From CAYPCH01 sp964409165 (lineage in GTDB: Bacteria > Bacillota > Clostridia > Acetivibrionales > Acetivibrionaceae), in assembly GCA_964409165.1 (NCBI GenBank), contig CAYPCH010000009.1:1-52121 (forward strand): 52,121 nucleotides of DNA, read 5' to 3'. Below the pieces are notes generated by a model, which ran no database searches, was not told the DNA's origin, and saw nothing but the letters and a program-made list of their open reading frames with translations. Positions 32,639 through 41,970 of the stretch are shown piece after piece. The translations under genes and the position numbers were made by a program. Numbering within the stretch: position 1 is the first letter of the stretch; every line of letters starts with the position of its first letter.

Positions 32639-33568
32639 TTATTCCTTGACTCCGCCAACATTAAGTCCTGCTATAAAATACCTCTGCATAAAGGGGTATA
32701 TCAATAAAATGGGAACCATTGCAACAACAGTAATTGCTGCTTGCATTGAAATAGGTGTAACCTGTTGTACACTTCCCGCTTCTGCTGCACTTGATACGGC
32801 ATTAATACCTTGATTTTGCTGAACAGATGATGCAAGAAGTTTCTGCAGTTCGTATTGAAGAGTACTGTATTTCTGATTTGATGGATTATATAAATATGTA
32901 TCAAACCAATTATTCCATGAAAATATGGTGACAAACATACCTACTACCGCTAATGCCGGTTTGGACAGAGGAAAAATTATCTGAATAAAAATCCTGAAAT
33001 CACCTGCTCCATCAAGTCGTGCAGACTCTATAAAACTTTCAGGAATAGTCTGAATATATGTTCTAACCACTATAACATTAAAAGCCGATATCATCCCAGG
33101 TATAACATATACCCAGAAAGAGCCGTATAAATTAAGGCTTTTGATCAAAAGAAAATTCGGTATTAAACCTGCGTTAAAATACATTGTAAGAACAAACACA
33201 ATTGTAATAAACTTATTAAAAATATATTCCTTTCTACTAAGGCAATAAGCTAGCATACCTGTAAGAAATATGTTTATCACAGCAGACAATACCGTTCTTG
33301 CAACTGATATAAAAAACGCATTGACTACAGGACTTTGAAACCCATCTAAAAATATTGACTGATAGTTTTTAAGAGAAAAAACTCTAGGCCAGAGATATAT
33401 CCCTCCCCGCACCGCATCTAATCCATCATTGAAAGAAACAGCAAGGGTGTTAAGAAAAGGATACAACGTCACCGCCACAAGGAATATCATAATTATTGTA
33501 TTAATTATATTAAAAACTATATCATTTACGCTATACTTCTTTTTTCTAATTTTTATATACATATTCAT
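32639..33568 (-). CDS. Sugar ABC transporter permease, YtcP-type (second system)
   Basis: 309 residues, six membrane segments. The N-terminus (VTLYPFLNTLAVSFNDGLDAVRGGIYLWPRVFSLKNY) and C-terminus (PFMQRYFIAGLNVGGVKE) are typical of the CarB/YtcP class. EAA motif: FIESARLDGAGDFRIFIQIIFPLS. GGGGGGC ribosome site before the ATG at 33568. Last gene of the 36334-32639 operon, 12 bases after the LplB-type permease. Confidence 0.92.
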   Translation of the reverse strand: MNMYIKIRKKKYSVNDIVFNIINTIIMIFLVAVTLYPFLNTLAVSFNDGLDAVRGGIYLWPRVFSLKNYQSIFLDGFQSPVVNAFFISVARTVLSAVINIFLTGMLAYCLSRKEYIFNKFITIVFVLTMYFNAGLIPNFLLIKSLNLYGSFWVYVIPGMISAFNVIVVRTYIQTIPESFIESARLDGAGDFRIFIQIIFPLSKPALAVVGMFVTIFSWNNWFDTYLYNPSNQKYSTLQYELQKLLASSVQQNQGINAVSSAAEAGSVQQVTPISMQAAITVVAMVPILLIYPFMQRYFIAGLNVGGVKE

Positions 33569-33580
33569 ATTGATGCCCCC

Positions 33581-34555
33581 CTATATCAAGCGAGATTCGC
33601 CCATCTTTTTGGCAATCCCGTTTGCAATGAACAGCAAACACACACTGACCACTGTTTTAAACATTCCCGCTGCAGTTGCCAAAGAGAAATTACCCAAATT
33701 CATACCATACCTTAAGGCAAATATGTCTATAGTCTCCGACCACTCAATTACCAGCCCTTTTCCCAAAAGGTACTGAAATTCAAAACCCTGATTAAGAACC
33801 TGGGCAATATTCATAATAAGAAGTACAATGAACGTCGACTTGATTCCAGGAAGCGTAATATTTAATATTTTCCGTAATCTACCAGCCCCGTCAATTTCAG
33901 CTGCTTCATATAGGTTTGGGTCAATTGAAGCCATAGCACCTAGATATATAATGGCATTAAAACCTATGTTTTTCCACACGTTGCTTAGCCCATAAATACC
34001 CCAGAAGTATTTTCCTTCTCCCAACCACATAATCGGCTGATCAATTAAATTAAGCTTCATAAGAACTAGATTAACTATCCCACCTTCAGAGGATAGGGAT
34101 TGTAATACAATACTACAAGCAATAACCCATGAAATAAAATACGGCAAATATGAAATTGTCTGTATCGTCTTCTTAAAAGCAAGATTCTTTATTTCATTGA
34201 GCAAAAGTGCCAATATAATAGCTGTCACAAACGAAAGTATTATGTTGATCAAACCCATTGCAACAGTATTCCTTAATACTCTTAAAAAATTTCCCTGTGT
34301 AAAAAGAAATTCGAAATGCTTCAGGCCCACCCATTCCTGCTTAAATATGCCACGTCCCGGCTTATATTTCTGAAAAGCCATCAACCATCCCCAAAGCGGA
34401 GCATAGTTAAATATTAATATGTATATCAAAAGTGGAACAGACATAAAAATCAATTGCTTTTGTTTCACCATTGTATCCCAAGTTCTTTTCCAATAACCAG
34501 GTGCTGGTTTTAACATTTTATTGTTACTGACTTCCAAAGTAGTAGTTTCTTTCAT
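33581..34555 (-). CDS. Sugar ABC transporter permease, LplB-type (second system)
   Basis: 324 residues from the ATG at 34555, with GGGAGAGG 6 bases upstream. The upstream in-frame TTG at 34570 overlaps that ribosome site and is rejected. Six membrane segments with LplB signatures (YAPLWGWLMAFQKYKPGRGIF, ISYLPYFISWVIACSIVLQSLSSEGGIVN) and the EAA loop YEAAEIDGAGRLRKILNITLPGIKST. It is the partner of the next permease. Confidence 0.92.
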   Translation of the reverse strand: MKETTTLEVSNNKMLKPAPGYWKRTWDTMVKQKQLIFMSVPLLIYILIFNYAPLWGWLMAFQKYKPGRGIFKQEWVGLKHFEFLFTQGNFLRVLRNTVAMGLINIILSFVTAIILALLLNEIKNLAFKKTIQTISYLPYFISWVIACSIVLQSLSSEGGIVNLVLMKLNLIDQPIMWLGEGKYFWGIYGLSNVWKNIGFNAIIYLGAMASIDPNLYEAAEIDGAGRLRKILNITLPGIKSTFIVLLIMNIAQVLNQGFEFQYLLGKGLVIEWSETIDIFALRYGMNLGNFSLATAAGMFKTVVSVCLLFIANGIAKKMGESRLI

Positions 34556-34588
34556 ATAAACCTCTCCCAATTAACCATTTTATAAACA

Positions 34589-34617
34589 GTGGAAGGTATA
34601 TTTTATATACCTTCCAC
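34589..34617 (-). promoter_or_regulatory. Perfect 13-bp hairpin between binding-protein and permease genes
   Basis: GTGGAAGGTATAT (34589-34601) and ATATACCTTCCAC (34605-34617) enclose a TTT loop. It follows the binding-protein stop by ~22 bases. Such hairpins commonly protect or partly terminate the binding-protein mRNA so that it is made in excess over the permeases. Confidence 0.6.
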
Positions 34618-34639
34618 CGATTAAATGCTTTACTTTTAA

Positions 34640-36334
34640 TTAGTTGCCCCAGTTTTTAATTCTATCCTGAATTCCTGCATTTACTACATCTTCATATGAC
34701 TTTGTATTTACCTTTGAAAGCTCATTCATATATTTTCCCCACAAGCCTTCAAACTCACTTGAATTAGACTTGATTAACTGTGGCAGATACTGGAAAGCCA
34801 AGTCCTGCATTTGTTGACCTGCAATCTGTGCGTCTGTACCCTGAGGTATCGATATTGAATAACAAGGGAAGTAAATAGGATCTGGTGGCGGCTGGGAGAA
34901 TAACTGTCCCTGAGTCTGCACATTATAACCTTTCAGGTACTCCTTATCGCTTTCTCCTAGTGTTTCGAAATACTCTCCAGGCTGCTCTTTCGGTGATGTT
35001 GCATTTCCATCACTGAATGATCCTTGAAACTTCGGCATAAAGTCTACAATTTCCTTCGCCTTGTTGGCAAGTATCCATTCATTAGTATCCTGGTCAACCC
35101 TTGCTTGAGGAGTTCTATAAAAGTTACCATCGGTGTCTACCAGATAGTCTTCACCCTCAATACCCCAACCAAGGAGTTTCTGCCATTCCTCAGATAAAAT
35201 ATCATCAAAGAACTTCATCACTCTATCAGGGTTCTTACAATCTACAGTTAATGCAAACCCACTGTTAAGATTAAGAGTAGGATTAGTCAAGTACCAGTCC
35301 TTAATGCTTGTGTCAAAGGTAATAGGCAATGGCATGTACTGTCTGTCTTCCTTACCTTGTTGCAACAGTGACTTGTTTGCGGTATCAAAATTCCAGCGCT
35401 GATCATAAAGACCAAGTACCCTTCCACTGGATAACTTTGCTATGTATTGGTCGTAATTCATTACAAAAGCTTCTTGATCAACCAAATTCAAATGGTACAT
35501 TTCATTAAGCTTTTTGAAATATTTTTTAGAAACTTCTTTATCCTGATATATCTTCGCTATATTGTTGTCTACTATAACACTTCCGTCATTTGGATATCCA
35601 GAAAGTTGTGCAGGTGCATTTCTAAGAGGCCAGTCCCTGCTGGGGTCAGTAAGAATTTCAAAACCTATAGTCGGTTGTCCATCGATTGTGGGGAATTTTT
35701 CCTTGTATCTTTGTATAACATCAAAGAACTCATCCAGTGTCTTAACTTTTGGATATCCTAACTCTTTCATTACTGCTTTCTGGATCCAGAAAGCAGGACC
35801 ATATGATTCATTTTGATAAACCGTTCCTGAAAGAACACCATAATTAGGCAATACATAAACATGTCCTCTGGAAGGATCAATTAACTGCTTAATTATTGGA
35901 CCATAATACTTTTTAATATTAGGGTACTTATCACTCGTTATATAATCTTCAAGAGGTACGAGAGCATCTGCATCAAGGAACAACTCAATTCCTGATTGTT
36001 CACCCCTAAGTCCCATAATGTCAGGATATTTACCGCCCGCTACCATTATACCAGCTTTTTGCTTAGCATCACCAACAAGAAATTCAAACCCAAAGGAAAC
36101 ACCAAGTTCATCCTTCAACTTCTTATAAATTTTGTTGTCCTTTGTTGGATTTGTACCGGCCTGAGCATTATATACTTTAATTACAATAGGGTCTAAACCG
36201 TCAGTTGTCTGATTCCCAGAATTATTGCTTTCCTTAGGCGGTGCTTTTGTTCCGCCACAACCTGTCAAAATAAGGCTTAGCAGAAGTAAAACAGAAATAC
36301 AACTTACTAATAACCTCTTACTATTTCTTTTCAT
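34640..36334 (-). CDS. Extracellular sugar-binding lipoprotein (second system)
   Basis: 564 residues with a type II signal peptide and lipobox LTGC (Cys ~26), followed by a linker rich in Asn/Ser/Gly and an LplA/YtcQ-type binding domain (IVIKVYNAQAGTNPTKDNKIYKKLKDELGVSF, GQQMQDLAFQYLPQLIKSNSSEFEGLWGKYMNELSKV). Start ATG at 36334 with AAGGGGGAAAG. First gene of a three-gene importer operon. It lies just downstream of a two-component cluster on the same strand, which probably controls it. Confidence 0.9.
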   Translation of the reverse strand: MKRNSKRLLVSCISVLLLLSLILTGCGGTKAPPKESNNSGNQTTDGLDPIVIKVYNAQAGTNPTKDNKIYKKLKDELGVSFGFEFLVGDAKQKAGIMVAGGKYPDIMGLRGEQSGIELFLDADALVPLEDYITSDKYPNIKKYYGPIIKQLIDPSRGHVYVLPNYGVLSGTVYQNESYGPAFWIQKAVMKELGYPKVKTLDEFFDVIQRYKEKFPTIDGQPTIGFEILTDPSRDWPLRNAPAQLSGYPNDGSVIVDNNIAKIYQDKEVSKKYFKKLNEMYHLNLVDQEAFVMNYDQYIAKLSSGRVLGLYDQRWNFDTANKSLLQQGKEDRQYMPLPITFDTSIKDWYLTNPTLNLNSGFALTVDCKNPDRVMKFFDDILSEEWQKLLGWGIEGEDYLVDTDGNFYRTPQARVDQDTNEWILANKAKEIVDFMPKFQGSFSDGNATSPKEQPGEYFETLGESDKEYLKGYNVQTQGQLFSQPPPDPIYFPCYSISIPQGTDAQIAGQQMQDLAFQYLPQLIKSNSSEFEGLWGKYMNELSKVNTKSYEDVVNAGIQDRIKNWGN

Positions 36335-36446
36335 TGTCTTTCCCCCTTATGAAATTAATAGCATTGCCAATAGAACCATTGAGACACACAAACAATGCCT
36401 ATACTACATTATACGATAATTGTGTATTATTTCAATTTCATAAAAT

Positions 36447-36480
36447 AAAGGTTTAACCCCTAAAAATTAAACCTTTTTTT
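36447..36480. terminator. Terminator after the response-regulator operon
   Basis: AAAGGTTTAA (36447-36456) pairs perfectly with TTAAACCTTT (36467-36476). T-rich tracts lie on both sides depending on strand (TTTATTTTA on minus). It separates the two-component genes from the ABC operon. Confidence 0.65.
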
Positions 36481-36519
36481 TATAGCACATTATATTATTT
36501 AAATAAAATATTTTAATAG

Positions 36520-36535
36520 AATCATTTTCGTGATT
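36520..36535. promoter_or_regulatory. Conserved 16-bp dyad 3' of the response regulator
   Basis: AATCATTTTCGTGATT is a perfect inverted repeat matching the 9387 and 22242 sites in reverse orientation and sharing the flank TGATTAATAT with the 9387 site. It sits between the response-regulator stop (36542) and its terminator, ~185 bases upstream of the ABC binding-protein gene. Confidence 0.45.
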
Positions 36536-36541
36536 AATATA

Positions 36542-38155
36542 TTACTGATGCTCGTCCCTTTTTTTAAAATCCATAGGTTTTACACCTGTATTTTTCTCAA
36601 AGTATTGTAAAAACACACTGTAACTTGAGTAACCTATTTCAATAGCTATCTCATTTACTTTCATAGATGTTTCTTCTAAAAGTCTTTTTGCCTCCTCAAC
36701 GCGCAACTTGTGGATATACTCATTAAAACTCATTCCGAACTTTTTATTTATCAACTGCCCAAGATAAACCGGATGCATATAAAATTTCTTAGACATGTCT
36801 TTTATTGTAATACTGTTTTTATAGTTTTTCTTTATATATTTTTCAATTTTATATATACTTTCACCACAGTCTCTTTTTCTTAATTCATCTAAGCAATCAC
36901 AGCAGTATTTACAATAACCATATAAGAGCTTTTCTATATCATAAATTGTGAGACTGAATTTTTCAAATACTGCAAAATCAAACTGTTTAATGCTGATTTT
37001 TTCGTCTGCATCTCGCATGAACTTCATGCAACGGTAGATTGCATTCATAAAATACATTTTGATTATTTCTGGAGCTATAAACGCTGTCCTGAAATATGAA
37101 AACTCAGTTTCCATAACACTTTTTAATTCTTCATAGTCAATCTTCTCTATTGCTTTAATTATCCTTTCCACATATTCACTGTTTTCAAATTCGTATTTCA
37201 AAGTTCTATCCTTAACATCTTTATAGAATATTACCTTGTCGGGCAGGCTATAAAAGCTATAGTTCAATGCAGTCAGTGCACTTTCATAGGAATATTTTAT
37301 ATCAGATAATTCTGTCACAGGCATACCTGCTGCAATATAAAACTTTTCATTGTGCGCTTTTAGCAAAAATTGGGCTAAAACAACTGTAAAATCTTCCAAC
37401 CACTTATTTGCTTTGTCACCGGTAATTGTTCTCACCAGCAAACCACAACAGTTTTTATCATGATCTACAATATAAACTGAATTATTTATTTTGCAGTATT
37501 TATCAATTAGCTTCCTTAAAGATTCCTCTTCTTCCTGTTTTAAGCTTACATCTTTCAAGCTTGCATCTTTTCCAGCGATATATTCAGCAATATCCCCTTT
37601 AAGAGTCTTAGCTAAAATATAGCACCATCCTCCTTCTCCTTCTATTCCAATTTTAGAAGCAACCTCTCCAAACTCAGCAAGCTCTTCAATACTGCATTCT
37701 CCCTGAATAAGCCTTTTAATAACACTACTTGCAGCCATATTACTCTCTTCAAAACTATTCTTTTTATCTTTACTTTGTTGCTCAATTTCATTTTTAATAT
37801 CATTGAGTACATTTATAATATCCTCTTCAAAAACAGGCTTAAGCAAATAATGCCTTACTTCCATCTGGATAGCTTTCTTGGCATATTCAAATTCATTGTA
37901 TCCGCTAAGTATAATAAATTTTATGTCATTATCTTTTTTATTCCTGATATGCCTTATCAGCTCAAGACCATTCATCAAAGGCATTCTGATGTCGGTAATT
38001 ATTACATCTGGCCGTTTTATATCAATAATTGCGGCTGCCTCAGCGCCATTTCGGCATGTACCGCATATTTCACAGCCTAGTTTTCCCCAATCCATAACTG
38101 TTTGAAGCCATTCTATGGAAAGAGGTTCGTCATCCACAAGCAATATCCTTATCAT
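36542..38155 (-). CDS. YesN-like response regulator (REC + AraC output)
   Basis: 537 residues from the ATG at 38155 (MIRILLVDDEP), with a GAGAGGGG ribosome site; the ATG at 38173 overlaps it. Receiver domain 1-120 with the phospho-acceptor Asp in PDVIITDIRMP, a variable middle region, and a C-terminal AraC double helix-turn-helix (MHPVYLGQLINKKFGMSFNEYIHKLRVEEAKRLL, INEIAIEIGYSSYSVFLQYFEKNTG-like). It overlaps the kinase gene by 26 bases. It likely activates the ABC operon directly downstream (inference). Confidence 0.9.
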   Translation of the reverse strand: MIRILLVDDEPLSIEWLQTVMDWGKLGCEICGTCRNGAEAAAIIDIKRPDVIITDIRMPLMNGLELIRHIRNKKDNDIKFIILSGYNEFEYAKKAIQMEVRHYLLKPVFEEDIINVLNDIKNEIEQQSKDKKNSFEESNMAASSVIKRLIQGECSIEELAEFGEVASKIGIEGEGGWCYILAKTLKGDIAEYIAGKDASLKDVSLKQEEEESLRKLIDKYCKINNSVYIVDHDKNCCGLLVRTITGDKANKWLEDFTVVLAQFLLKAHNEKFYIAAGMPVTELSDIKYSYESALTALNYSFYSLPDKVIFYKDVKDRTLKYEFENSEYVERIIKAIEKIDYEELKSVMETEFSYFRTAFIAPEIIKMYFMNAIYRCMKFMRDADEKISIKQFDFAVFEKFSLTIYDIEKLLYGYCKYCCDCLDELRKRDCGESIYKIEKYIKKNYKNSITIKDMSKKFYMHPVYLGQLINKKFGMSFNEYIHKLRVEEAKRLLEETSMKVNEIAIEIGYSSYSVFLQYFEKNTGVKPMDFKKRDEHQ

Positions 38156-40040
38156 CTGATACCCCTCTCGCATCTGATATAATCCTTTTGTCTACCGGAA
38201 TAAGAAGCATTACTTTGGTTCCAGTGTCAAGTTTGCTGTCAATATAGATTTGTGCACCTTCCCCATAATAAAGCTTCAATCTCCTGTAAACATTTCTTAT
38301 TCCAATGTTTACCCCTGCGTCGTTATCTTCATCTGTCATATTAAATATAATTTCATCTAATTTATATTCAGGCATTCCACCTCCGTTATCTTCTACGGCT
38401 ACTTGAAGGGTTCCATCCTCAAATCTTATTTTTATGTCAACCTTTCCACATTCCTTGATACTCTGTACTCCATGCTTGCACGCATTTTCCGCCAATGGCT
38501 GTATGCTCATCTTAGGTATCCTTATATTCACAGCCTCCTCTTGTATAGAAAAACTGTACTCGAATTTTTCCCCAAAACGAAACTTTTCAATCTTAAGATA
38601 CATCTCGGTAAATTCAACTTCCTCCCGTACCGTAACAAGGTCTTCTTTCCAGCTTAAAAGCCTCCGCAGTGTCTTTGAAAGATATCTTATAACATCAACT
38701 ATGCCAGTATACTCATTTTTAACACTTACAACCAGAATAGCATTCAGGGTATTAAAAAGAAAATGCGGATTCATCTGGCTCTGTAAAAAGTTAATCTCTG
38801 CACGTACTCTTTCTAGTTCAAGATTCTTTTTCTGTATCTGAAGCTTATACACATCGTTTATCAGCGTGTTTATTTTTGAGGCCATCCTATTAAAACTTCT
38901 TATCAGCTCACCTATTTCATCTTTGCCTTCGCTCAGTTCAAGCAAGTCGAGTTGCTGATTTCCTGATTTCGACATATGCTTTGAAAGCTTGTGAATCCTA
39001 TAATTATACGACCTTACAATAATCCATACCAGAATTGTTGATATAAGGGCAATAACTGCCATGAGAATAAATATGTAATGCATAGACTGCCGGACAGGCT
39101 TAAATACTACTTCCTTATTAGCAATACCGACAAGCCTCCAACCTCTGAAAAATCTGGCATCCCCCAGGTTGTTATCTAACAGAATACTATCTTTATCATA
39201 TTCAACAGTATCAAAGCCTATAATATCCATATTTGTGTCTTCTTCATACTTTGGGTTTGCAGCACAAACAATTTTCCCCCTGTTATCAACAAGGTACAAA
39301 TCCATATACTCCTGTTCCCTCTTTAATGTCTCTTTAAATATGCTCATATCTATATCAATTCTAAGTATTTTTTCTGTTGAATTGAATGTTCCGTATTCAT
39401 TCATAACTCTGAATATACTTAGGTACTGATTATATCTGTTTTCTGTATGTTCTATATGTTCCCTCATTTCCTGTGCATGGTCTACTATTGCTCCTGCTGG
39501 TTCTTTATTTTCTACAGGAGGGTCTCTCTTTTCCTTATATGCAAAAACAAGTACTTTATTAATTGAACTTTTAGCCCTATTGTACCACTCCTTATTCATT
39601 ATCTCGTCATTAATCCTGTAATAGCTTCCGCCATTTACTATTGTTGTATTTTTGGTATATATCCTCAGATCAGATATATTATTGTAAATAGTTATGTATC
39701 GGGTCAGTTTATCCCTTAAAGAGCCATAGTACGCTTCATAGTATTCGTTTTCATCCTTATATCTTCTGTCTATTTCCTCATGAAGTGCCCTGTCGGTAGA
39801 AATTGAACTGGCAACAGCAATACAGGATTCAACTGCCCTTATAATATCGGTCTTTGCACGGTTATATGATATTTCCAGATTATTCTCTTCTCTTTCCCTT
39901 ACCATATTGGATATGTTATCTAAAAAGACCAGATTAATAATCAGCATTGGCAGTAAGACGCATAGTATATATATCATCAGAAACTTGAACTTCAGCGGAA
40001 CATCGTTTATTATATTGAAAACTCCAATTCTAGGTTTCAT
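38130..40040 (-). CDS. YesM-like sensor histidine kinase
   Basis: 636 residues. Membrane segments at ~20-42 and ~322-345 flank a large extracellular sensor (Cache-like) domain. HAMP follows (~345-400), then the His_kinase domain of the LytS/YesM type with phospho-acceptor His in SQMNPHFLFNTLNAIL, and an ATPase domain (LAENACKHGV, VEDNGGGMP, GIGIRNVYRRL-like). AAGAGGT ribosome site. It lies between two YesN-type regulators in one operon, probably sensing an extracellular sugar or binding protein. Confidence 0.92.
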   Translation of the reverse strand: MKPRIGVFNIINDVPLKFKFLMIYILCVLLPMLIINLVFLDNISNMVREREENNLEISYNRAKTDIIRAVESCIAVASSISTDRALHEEIDRRYKDENEYYEAYYGSLRDKLTRYITIYNNISDLRIYTKNTTIVNGGSYYRINDEIMNKEWYNRAKSSINKVLVFAYKEKRDPPVENKEPAGAIVDHAQEMREHIEHTENRYNQYLSIFRVMNEYGTFNSTEKILRIDIDMSIFKETLKREQEYMDLYLVDNRGKIVCAANPKYEEDTNMDIIGFDTVEYDKDSILLDNNLGDARFFRGWRLVGIANKEVVFKPVRQSMHYIFILMAVIALISTILVWIIVRSYNYRIHKLSKHMSKSGNQQLDLLELSEGKDEIGELIRSFNRMASKINTLINDVYKLQIQKKNLELERVRAEINFLQSQMNPHFLFNTLNAILVVSVKNEYTGIVDVIRYLSKTLRRLLSWKEDLVTVREEVEFTEMYLKIEKFRFGEKFEYSFSIQEEAVNIRIPKMSIQPLAENACKHGVQSIKECGKVDIKIRFEDGTLQVAVEDNGGGMPEYKLDEIIFNMTDEDNDAGVNIGIRNVYRRLKLYYGEGAQIYIDSKLDTGTKVMLLIPVDKRIISDARGVSDDKDIACG

Positions 40041-40053
40041 AAATTCATACCTC

Positions 40054-41628
40054 TTATTTGTTTTTCAATGCGGATGGTAAAATTTTCTCAATGTGTTTAA
40101 ATTTAGATACAAAATAGTCTACATCGTTATAACCGACACTTTTGGCTATATCAGCTATTTTCATGTTCGTCCTGCGAAGAAGTTTCTTTGCCTCTTCTAT
40201 TCTTACAGAGTGAAGATACTCATTAAACTGTATACCTGTATTCTTGCGGAAAAGTCTGCCAAGGTATACCGGATTCACGTAGAGCTGTTTTGCTATCGTT
40301 TTTAAACTTATATCCTTGTTATAGTTAAGCTTAATGTATTCTTTCATTTCTGTTATGATATCTTTAGGCGTATTTTTTGCAAGGGTGTCCATATACTCGG
40401 TAAGGAATCTGCATAACTCTGTAAAATCATTTTTCAGCGTTTCCAGTGTAGATTTTTCCATGCCTGAATTAAACCTGACAAAATGCCTTGAAAGCTCATC
40501 AATATTTCCGTTCATACCTAGAACAGAGCTTATTACCTCTAGTTCAAGATTCTCAATATATGCTTTAATAATCTCCGGCGCAGTAAGGTTTTTCAGAAAA
40601 CTGTAAAACAAACTGTTTATCCTCTTGCTTAATGCCTTATAATTATTATTTTTTAAATCGTTTAGGAAATTATCAATATTAAAGTCATTGAAGTCATAGT
40701 TTAAAGTCAAATTCTGTATGTCACTGTATCTGATTATATTTCCCTTACCTTTGAAAAATTTATAACTTATAGCCAAATCAACCTGCTTATAGAGGTTTTC
40801 AAGAGACTCAATCCCTTTCATATTTTCACTTAACGCAACAGATACAACGCAATTTGAAGTATCCTCCACCGCACACTTCAATATATCGACATACTCATGT
40901 ATATTATCATAAAATTCCATCTTTTTGCTTGTTATGATGAAAAACCTTCCTAAGTCATCTTCAAATATGTTATGGTCGAATCTGTTGTTCATACTTTTTT
41001 TTATTGTAGTGCGTATGTCTTCCCTTACTGAACGCAGTTTTATTTCGTCAAAATCACTCATCCATTTATCAAAATCATCTATTTCAAACATTATAAGACC
41101 TAAATCTTCATCCTTCTCAAGCTCAAGAATAAAGTTGGCACGGTTTACAATGGATTCTTTTACTTCACCGTTAATAATCCTCTGTATAGTCGTATCTGCA
41201 ATAAAATCAAGCTGTTTATTTCTCGATTCAATTTGTGTGCTCTCTTCTTTTATTTGCTCACAGACTTTATCCATTACCCTATCAAGCTCATCCACATCCA
41301 ATGGCTTTAATATGTAGTCGCTGACATTATACCTCATTGCCATCTGAATATATTCAAAATCATCATATCCGCTCAATACAACAAATTTGGAGCGTATATC
41401 CGATGTCTCGTAAACTGCTTTTATAAGTTGCAATCCGTCCATAACCGGCATTCTTATATCGGTAACCACTAGATGAGGATTACATGATTTCACAATTTCC
41501 AATGCATCTTCCCCATTTGATGCCTCACCGCATATGGAAAATCCATATTTGTTCCAATCGACCATAATCTTAAGACCCTCAATTACAAAAGGTTCATCAT
41601 CAACAAGCAACACCTTCAGCAATACCAT
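40054..41628 (-). CDS. YesN-like response regulator (REC + AraC output), first of the operon
   Basis: 524 residues from the ATG at 41628 with AAAGGGGA upstream. Receiver domain 1-125 with Asp in PHLVVTDIRMPVMDG, a coiled-coil helix (ESTQIESRNKQLDFIAD), a middle domain, and a C-terminal AraC DNA-binding domain (LYVNPVYLGRLFRKNTGIQFNEYLHSVRIEEAKKLLRRTNMKIADIAKSVGY). It precedes the kinase by 13 bases. A second regulator of the same type follows the kinase. Confidence 0.9.
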   Translation of the reverse strand: MVLLKVLLVDDEPFVIEGLKIMVDWNKYGFSICGEASNGEDALEIVKSCNPHLVVTDIRMPVMDGLQLIKAVYETSDIRSKFVVLSGYDDFEYIQMAMRYNVSDYILKPLDVDELDRVMDKVCEQIKEESTQIESRNKQLDFIADTTIQRIINGEVKESIVNRANFILELEKDEDLGLIMFEIDDFDKWMSDFDEIKLRSVREDIRTTIKKSMNNRFDHNIFEDDLGRFFIITSKKMEFYDNIHEYVDILKCAVEDTSNCVVSVALSENMKGIESLENLYKQVDLAISYKFFKGKGNIIRYSDIQNLTLNYDFNDFNIDNFLNDLKNNNYKALSKRINSLFYSFLKNLTAPEIIKAYIENLELEVISSVLGMNGNIDELSRHFVRFNSGMEKSTLETLKNDFTELCRFLTEYMDTLAKNTPKDIITEMKEYIKLNYNKDISLKTIAKQLYVNPVYLGRLFRKNTGIQFNEYLHSVRIEEAKKLLRRTNMKIADIAKSVGYNDVDYFVSKFKHIEKILPSALKNK

Positions 41629-41956
41629 CAATCCCCTTTTTTACAATTAACTTATGCCATATAAAATATAATATTATATATTGAATTCAGTTTATCTCTC
41701 TCTAAAAATGTAAACCAATTTTATTATATAACATTTAAAGCTTATTTTCAGCAAATTTTTCTTTATATAATTTATCAAAAATATACTCGCTTGAATTTGG
41801 TTTTATGTATTAAATAAATATTTATTTCCAAGGTTTATTTCTAATTTCTTCAACACCTGCACTTTTAGACTTTACAGACTGTAGGTTATCTTATATGATA
41901 TTTATAGGTATCAGGAGGTTTAAATATGTATAATTTAAAGAAAAGGAATCAGTATT
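41629..41956. other. Divergent intergenic region between two-component operon and AraC gene
   Basis: About 330 AT-rich bases between divergent regulators. It contains the strong ribosome site and short leader frame described at 41926-41970. Promoters must lie here, but no sigma-A pair is clear enough to name. Confidence 0.5.
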
Positions 41957-41970
41957 ATGTCACCATCTGA
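41926..41970 (+). other. Short leader frame with strong ribosome site overlapping the AraC start
   Basis: CAGGAGG is followed after 8 bases by an ATG opening a 14-codon frame (MYNLKKRNQYYVTI, then TGA), which ends 11 bases inside the AraC gene in another frame. The AraC ATG itself has only a weak AAGGAAT. Either this is a coupled leader peptide, or a one-base error or mutation has split the true N-terminus. Confidence 0.45.
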
